Shown: positions 1 through 6,300 of the stretch, one piece after another | How the letters are laid out: each line of letters starts with the position of its first letter | How positions within the stretch are numbered: the stretch's first letter is position 1 | Source: Crocinitomicaceae bacterium | GTDB lineage: Bacteria; Bacteroidota; Bacteroidia; Flavobacteriales_D; Crocinitomicaceae | Direction: 5' to 3' | Assembly (NCBI GenBank): GCA_030830385.1 | Contig: JAURNA010000320.1 | Span: 1 to 13,044, forward strand | DNA length: 13,044 nucleotides | The notes under the pieces: generated by a model | Databases searched by the model: none | Told to the model about the DNA's origin: nothing | The model's input: the letters and a program-made list of their open reading frames with translations, nothing else | Position numbers and translations under genes: made by a program

Positions 1-169
1 CCTCTTCTTTTGTTTCCGATTCTTTTGTTTCCGATTCTTTTGTTTCCGAAACTGCGCGAATGTTCCGTTCTTCTTCCTGTTCCATGTTTGCAACTGCCCG
101 GAAAGGAGAGGATTCTATTTGAGTGGTCAACTGAGCAGAGGATGGACCGCGATCTGCTTTGCATTTCAT
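1..169 (-). CDS. Partial hypothetical protein with SETKE repeats (3' end outside window)
   Basis: I do not recognise this ORF. From ATG 169 the frame is open for 56 codons to the window edge; an in-frame TAA lies upstream at 220-218. The visible protein starts MKCKADRGPSSAQLTTQIES and becomes charged (MEQEEERNIRAV) before three copies of the pentapeptide SETKE, encoded by a 15-bp tandem repeat. An internal Met at 85 is an alternative start. It is on the operon strand, 188 bases after the effector stop, behind a candidate promoter and hairpin, so it may be a separately transcribed gene. It looks disordered. It could also be chance: the opposite strand of the same region is open too (10-273). 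Confidence 0.4.
   Translation of the reverse strand, partial: MKCKADRGPSSAQLTTQIESSPFRAVANMEQEEERNIRAVSETKESETKESETKEE
6..50. repeat. 15-bp tandem repeat, three copies
   Basis: TCTTTTGTTTCCGAT occurs at 6-20 and 21-35, with a third copy at 36-50 differing only in its last base. The period is five codons and the minus strand reads SETKE three times. The array may continue past the window edge. Confidence 0.9.
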
Positions 170-252
170 GCTTGTTACGTTACGATTTTTCAGACGAATT
201 TCCTGTTTTCCTATATGTTATCCCTTTCGAATTAAAACACAGAGAGTCCGTA

Positions 253-269
253 AGTGGTCAAATACCACT
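253..269. repeat. Short inverted repeat (6-bp stem, 5-base loop)
   Basis: AGTGGT-CAAAT-ACCACT is a perfect 6-bp stem just downstream of the candidate promoter on the minus strand. No T-run follows on either strand, so it is not a convincing terminator. An operator or a leader hairpin is possible. In the rest of the 170-357 gap between genes I see nothing else. Confidence 0.4.
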
Positions 270-271
270 AT

Positions 272-303
272 AAAATATACGAATTTTTCCGTTCAATTCA
301 AAA
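272..303 (-). promoter_or_regulatory. Candidate Bacteroidota-type promoter
   Basis: On the minus strand TTTTG (303-299) is followed after 19 bases by TATATTTT (279-272). The Bacteroides consensus is TTTG, 19-21 bases, TAnnTTTG, so the -7 box matches 7 of 8. It would drive the ORF starting at 169 with a leader of about 95 bases. AT-rich DNA can give such matches by chance. Confidence 0.35.
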
Positions 304-357
304 TGGAGTCCAACTTTTTTTCTCCCATTCTGATCCATAAGCCATGCTGTGAACAAT

Positions 358-3300
358 TTACCCGAAGGTAGTGGTGATGGAACTTTTACGAATCTCTGCT
401 ATGCTCAAGCGTATTTTTGCATTCTTTTCCAGAAGTTTACTGAGCATATCATCGAAGTCCCTGAACGGTCTCAATTCAACGATTAGCTGCGCCGTAACCG
501 ATCCAATTCCTGGTAAATATTGAAGATCCTGAACCGATGAACGATTGAAGTCGACAGAGGTTGCAGCAGAATCTGCCGTTGTACCAGAAGACAGGAAGAT
601 TTCAGAAGCTTCTGTTGTTCTGGTGTAGGTAGTAATTGGCATGGCAAAGCTCAATTTGGTATTTGACTTCCCTTGTTCGTAATCTGTTACGTTGTCATAA
701 ACGGTAACTGTACAGCTAAATCGTGCCGGAACAAATCGTTCTGCACGTGCAATAGCCAGTTTCACTTTTTTATCGGTCCAGGAGTCTTTGCTTTTCTGGA
801 TGGAACTCTCCAAAGCACTATTCTTTCCTACCAGAACATCCGCATTAACTCTGTACTTGAGTATTTTTCCTTGATCGACATATTTCTTCACGTCACTCTC
901 CACTTTTCTCAAATGTTCTCCATTTGATGTCTGGGTAATCGGTGTAAGATTTGACCAACTCTTCCCTGTACCGTGAATATTGTGATTCAACAGGTGCCCC
1001 CGGGCATACCAGGTTCTACCACCTCCCGACTTTGTCGTGCGCCTTTTAATTGCATTCCACTGGGCATTTTCCACGGTTGGAATGCTTCCTTCCTCTCCTT
1101 CTCTCGTCAATGGATTAGCGAACATGGAAGCACCAAATCCACCTCTGCTTAGGCCTCCGAATGAAACGGTTGTTTTGGGAAGTGGTTTGCCTTCATCACC
1201 GTAACCTCCACTTGCTGCAAGATTAGCAACGATGGTTGTTCCGTCTTTGGCGAGATTCACCACTGCTTGTGACGTTCGGGAATCTTGTGGCTCAGCACCT
1301 GTCATGTTCTCGTTGATTTTCTTTTCGATCGACCTGGTTTGCTTCAATGCCTGTTTGAGCATGGCCTTTTCTTTCGGTGTTCCAGCGGACGAACCACCCA
1401 GTTCTTTCTCAAGCTTTGGTTCTATATCTCCGGGATTGTTGCTTGCCATTTGCATATCCGCCCGACGGCCTTTATGGTCGTAGAATAGCTTATGCTGTTC
1501 ACCCACGGCATCTGTGAAACTTGCATTCACCTTAGATGATTCAATCACGCCTTCCCAGGTTAGAATCTTACCTCCGATTATCACTTGTTTCAGATGTGTC
1601 TGTGGAACCCGATCAATCATAAATGTCTTTTTGTTAAAGACCAGCTTGACAGGCAATACATGATATTCCCAACGTCCCTTATTTCGTACAACCGATACCT
1701 GGAAGTTCTTGTGTCGGGATTCAAACGTATTCTTGACAAAACGGGTTTGCTCTTCGAACATATACCCCGGATTTGTTCGTTGATTTTCCTTGAGATAAAG
1801 TCCTTCTATTTCTCTCAACTTGGCTACCCGTTGTTGAACTTCTTTTGCCGTCAATTCGGCTTCGTCCTGAGATTCTAGTCCGCCATCATCAATAATGCTC
1901 CAGTACACGGGTTCTTTCATCTGACGGTTGTTTGTTCTTTCAGTAGCGATGTACACCAGGTGATTCATTCCACTTTGCTTAAACGATTTAACCTCTTTGA
2001 CGAACGGCATGCTTCGTAAGTGTCTCAAGCGTTGATTCGCCTGTTTTGATGTCATGATTATATGGAATACTTTTCCTCCGTATTTTTTCGCGGTTTCAAC
2101 GGCATTTTTGTACCCCTCTAATTCCTGTTTACTAGGGCGATCATCTAATCGTTTCTTGCGGTTTGCTTTGCCTTTTTCTCTTCCCCCTTTCTTCTTATCA
2201 TTCTTATGTGTTTTATCCATGAATTCGGAATTCATTTCTTTATCCCCATTGTTTGCCTTCAGACTATCCTGGTCTTCCGTTATGGCTTCCATGAAATGTT
2301 CCGGATCAAATGAATGAGGTTTGAAGTCAACTGTTGGCCATTCCCCACTTCCAATTGCATGATCAATATCCATCTGAATTCCTAAACTTCCTGCAATCGG
2401 GAAGAACAATTCACCCAATGGCCACGACCAGGTTTTATCCGGTACAGGACTCCACCAGGGGCTATCCAGTGCCACTGCGAATTCTGATCCCAAACGGATG
2501 TATGGTTGAGCCGCCATTACTACTTTACCACTAATGAAGTATTCGGATTCACCTTTTTTCTTCTTCGAAGGTCTTAATCCCAATTCAATTCCCGAATCGA
2601 GGTATCCTTTAATTCCGGCTGCTGCGATCATGTTCAAACCGACCTGAACTGAGTGTCCCAGAAGTTTAGCAAATCCGAAAATAAAGACCTTAATACCTGC
2701 TTCTGCAAAGGCCGATATGTTCAAATTCGCTCCTATTGTCCATCGGTTATTTTGCAGTCGTGGGTTCGTGGAATATACTCCTGAAATGTGCAGGTTATGG
2801 AGATACGCAGGATTGACACCCCACGTAGCGAACAAATCGATTTTCACACCGATACCAAAACTTGCCAGATATGGAATACCGTATTCAAAGTCTTTCGCGA
2901 ACAATGGTTTTTCGTAGGGTTTCTCAGGCTTGAGTCCATCGAATAATGCAACTCTGGTATCCGGTGCCCATTTACCGATTACTGTGATGTACCCCTCACC
3001 ATCCACAATTACTTCTACCTTGCCTTTGAAATGCTCATTCAGTTCAAAATCAAGTGTGCCATGCCCTGCAAGTGCACGACCTCCGGGTTTGTTTGAACTG
3101 CTGATCACTTCTGACATCGCGGCGATTTTCTCCGGATCAAGTCGACTGAATGCAAGGTTCATTGCCGATTCATAATCGGTGAGCATAATGGTTAAGTTAC
3201 CATCGAAATGTTCATCATGATAGCCAATGGTTCCGGTGATGTCCACCAGTCCCTTTTTGTACTTCACATCCACCTCTCCGCTTAACCTGCTGATAGTAAA

Positions 3301-6300
3301 TCCAGTTTTTACACCACCTGATAGTTCACCGTTTTCAGAGCGCTCAATATTCAGTGATGTAGGCGTCAACAATGGAACATTAACGTTGGCAGAAATCGCG
3401 AAACTGAAGCGGTCATTGAACATGCCGAATTTCTCTACCTGACCATCCAGGAATCCTCCGACTCTTACCGGGATTCCGGTAACCTCCATTCTGAACCCTC
3501 CGGCTTCGATGGCATTGTTCACCTGGCCACTCATCACCTCAATACCGTCCCATCCAAACTTGGTAGCGTTCTTACGCATCCATTCAAAGATCGATCCTTT
3601 CCCCCCCATAATCTCGCCACCTTGCGTTGCTGCCAGATATCCCGAAACCGCATTCTTTTTCACCTGAATAGCCAGTGCCGGATCTATTCCGATTTTCTTC
3701 AACGGATTGAGGTAGGAGATGTTGGCAAGAATAGCATGATGCCCTTTGCCTACCGTTGTGATGGTTTTTCCATCATGCGATCGGAGCATCATTTGTCCTT
3801 TGGCGTACTTGCCAAATTTCACGTCGATCGTGTCGCCTTTTCGCCCTTTCTTCTTCAACCATGTTAGCATAGCCTCTGATGGCGTTGCGGTACCACTGAT
3901 CAAGTCAATGGTTTCCATCGGTTTGCATACATAGGTCTCCGGTTCACCTTTCTGCTTGGCGGGAACAGCGATGCAATTAGGATCATTCGCTTTATCCTCC
4001 GGTTCTGAAGATGGCTTAGCTAACGGAAGCATTGGTGTTGGAAGCATCGGCATTCTTTGAACACGGTCTTCTTCCTGACATTTAGTGCACTTACGTTGTA
4101 CATCACCCGATGCTCCCTGTTGTACTGTATGTGTTAATTCGTGTGCCAGCAAATGCTTGCCTGCTTTCGTCTCCGGGTTGTATTGTCCTTGGTTGAAATA
4201 GATGTCATTACCATGCGTAAAGGCCTTGGCCTGAATTTGATCACTCAGGTTAGCAGCCCTGTTATCCGAATGAATCCGCACATTGCTGAAATCGGTACCG
4301 AAACTATTTTCCATGAACGACTGGGTTCCTGAATCCATGGGTTGACCACCACCTTTTGATGCCTGCAACCCACTACTGAATCCATTACCAGCAGTAAACC
4401 CTCCTCCACCGTCATCCGAAGAACGTTGAATTTCTTCTTCCAGATATGGATTATAACCATCTTTTTCCCAGGCTTTGCGTTGTACTTGTTCTTCCTTCTC
4501 ACAAGCCGCGCATTTGCGCTGCGTGGATTTTCCACCTACATTGAGCGGAGTAACCTGATTCACTAACGATCCGCCACCTGAACCATTCACTACATGATCT
4601 GCAATACTATCCGCTTGTCGCTCAAAGAAGGCACTACTTCCCGAACCATCGGATGATTTGCGTTGTGGACAACCACGGTTTGTAACAAGTGTAATGAAAT
4701 CCGGTTCGTTGAATCTACTTTCAACTGGCACCCTTGTCACTCTGTTTCTCTCTAATCTTCCTGAATCATAGAGTTTATATGTCGAATAGAAACAAGTATA
4801 ATCGCAATCCAATTGATAATAGGTACATGTTCCATCTCCGTATACATCTATTAACTGTGGAGAGGTTCTATTCTCTACAGCAACCTCATAGTACACAAGG
4901 TATTCATTATCCAGCACATTTGTTTTCACCCATCGTTCCGGTCCACATTTATGACAGTCATTTGCAAGCCCGGTAATTGGGTATAAGTTTCTGTCTTCTG
5001 CCGGACCTCCAGTATTTCCATTCAATAGATGTCCTTTGATAAATACCATATCCTGGGTATATCCTCCTCCTCTTCCAAAGGCTCCTCTTTGTGGAATTTT
5101 TCTGAACCCGTAGATATTGCGTTGAGCACTTCCTGTACTGTCAGAACCTTCTCTAATCTTGTCCGGGTGGTTGGTTAGATATTGTGTTTCCATTCCAATA
5201 CCCACTGTGTTGCTATGTCCACCCGGAAGTGTTATAGTATCCGTTGTATATCGCGTCACATTTAATTGACTTCTGATTGATTCAAGATCATGTGCCGTTT
5301 CTGCGGTAACGGGATCTTGTTCAACAGCTTCCGGAGTGCCTCCTCCACCTCCGCCCCCACAAGGATTTAATATTCCTCTTCGACGTGCTCTTCTATCCAC
5401 TCTTCCATCTGATACTCTAACATCATTTTCACCCTGAGAAGCTGCTGGGAATATGCTTTGCAGTAAATTGATTGCATCAAATGCGCGCATCATGAATTCT
5501 CCACTTGGCAATTCATTCTCTCCAAAAGGTGGCAATTCAAAGACGTAATCCCAACATTTTTCCCATTCCCAATCGGCCAGATCCCAATTATTTTCATAAA
5601 CGCTGAAGCCTAAAATGAACAATTCAAATGCAGCATCCAGACCGCAGAACAGTTTCAGGCATGATTCGAGATTCAATCCATGTGATAATCGAATTTCACC
5701 ATCAACACATTCAATATTTACGTCATAACTTAATGTTTCCTGAAGTGTTGCTCCCGCATTTAATGCAAGTTCACCTGACATTCTCACCCACTCCAATAAA
5801 CAGAGGAAATCTGACCCCCATGCGTGGAGAATTCCGGTAAGCGTAACTTCTGGGGTAATATCAGCAACAGCACTTAATTTTGCCGATCCTTCATAAGTAC
5901 CTGTCGTTGGATCTACATCGAGACAAACATTGCTCAACGTTATAGGGCCAAGACCTGCGTTCACATCTATATCAATTGTTGCTTCGGCATCAACACCAAG
6001 CCATACTCCCACTATGTATGGAACTTCCACGAATGTTTGGAACACTTCAACTTCTCCTGTACTATCATCCCAATGATAATCGTAGTCCTGACGACCCATC
6101 AATTCAAAATCAGGCAAGCACAATTGGTATTGCGGTTCGGCATCCTCATCGGCTATGTTTTCCGGGCAACCGCCACGACATCCTTCAAAAGAGAACGGTG
6201 GGTCGGAGAACGGCATAGTTCGATCAGAGCGTCCTCCACCCATTGCCCAGTCGATACAAGACGGTGCATTATTTTCACATGCACATTCCAGGTCACACCA

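Noticed and set aside
312..325. T-run after the effector stop as a terminator
   Set aside because: The run is on the plus strand, so it reads as A on the operon strand, and no stable hairpin precedes it.
2560..2830. Transmembrane or beta-barrel region in the second half
   Set aside because: Residues 2010-2110 alternate hydrophobic and polar residues with many Gly, but there is no signal peptide and no clear hydrophobic helix, so I describe it only as beta-rich.
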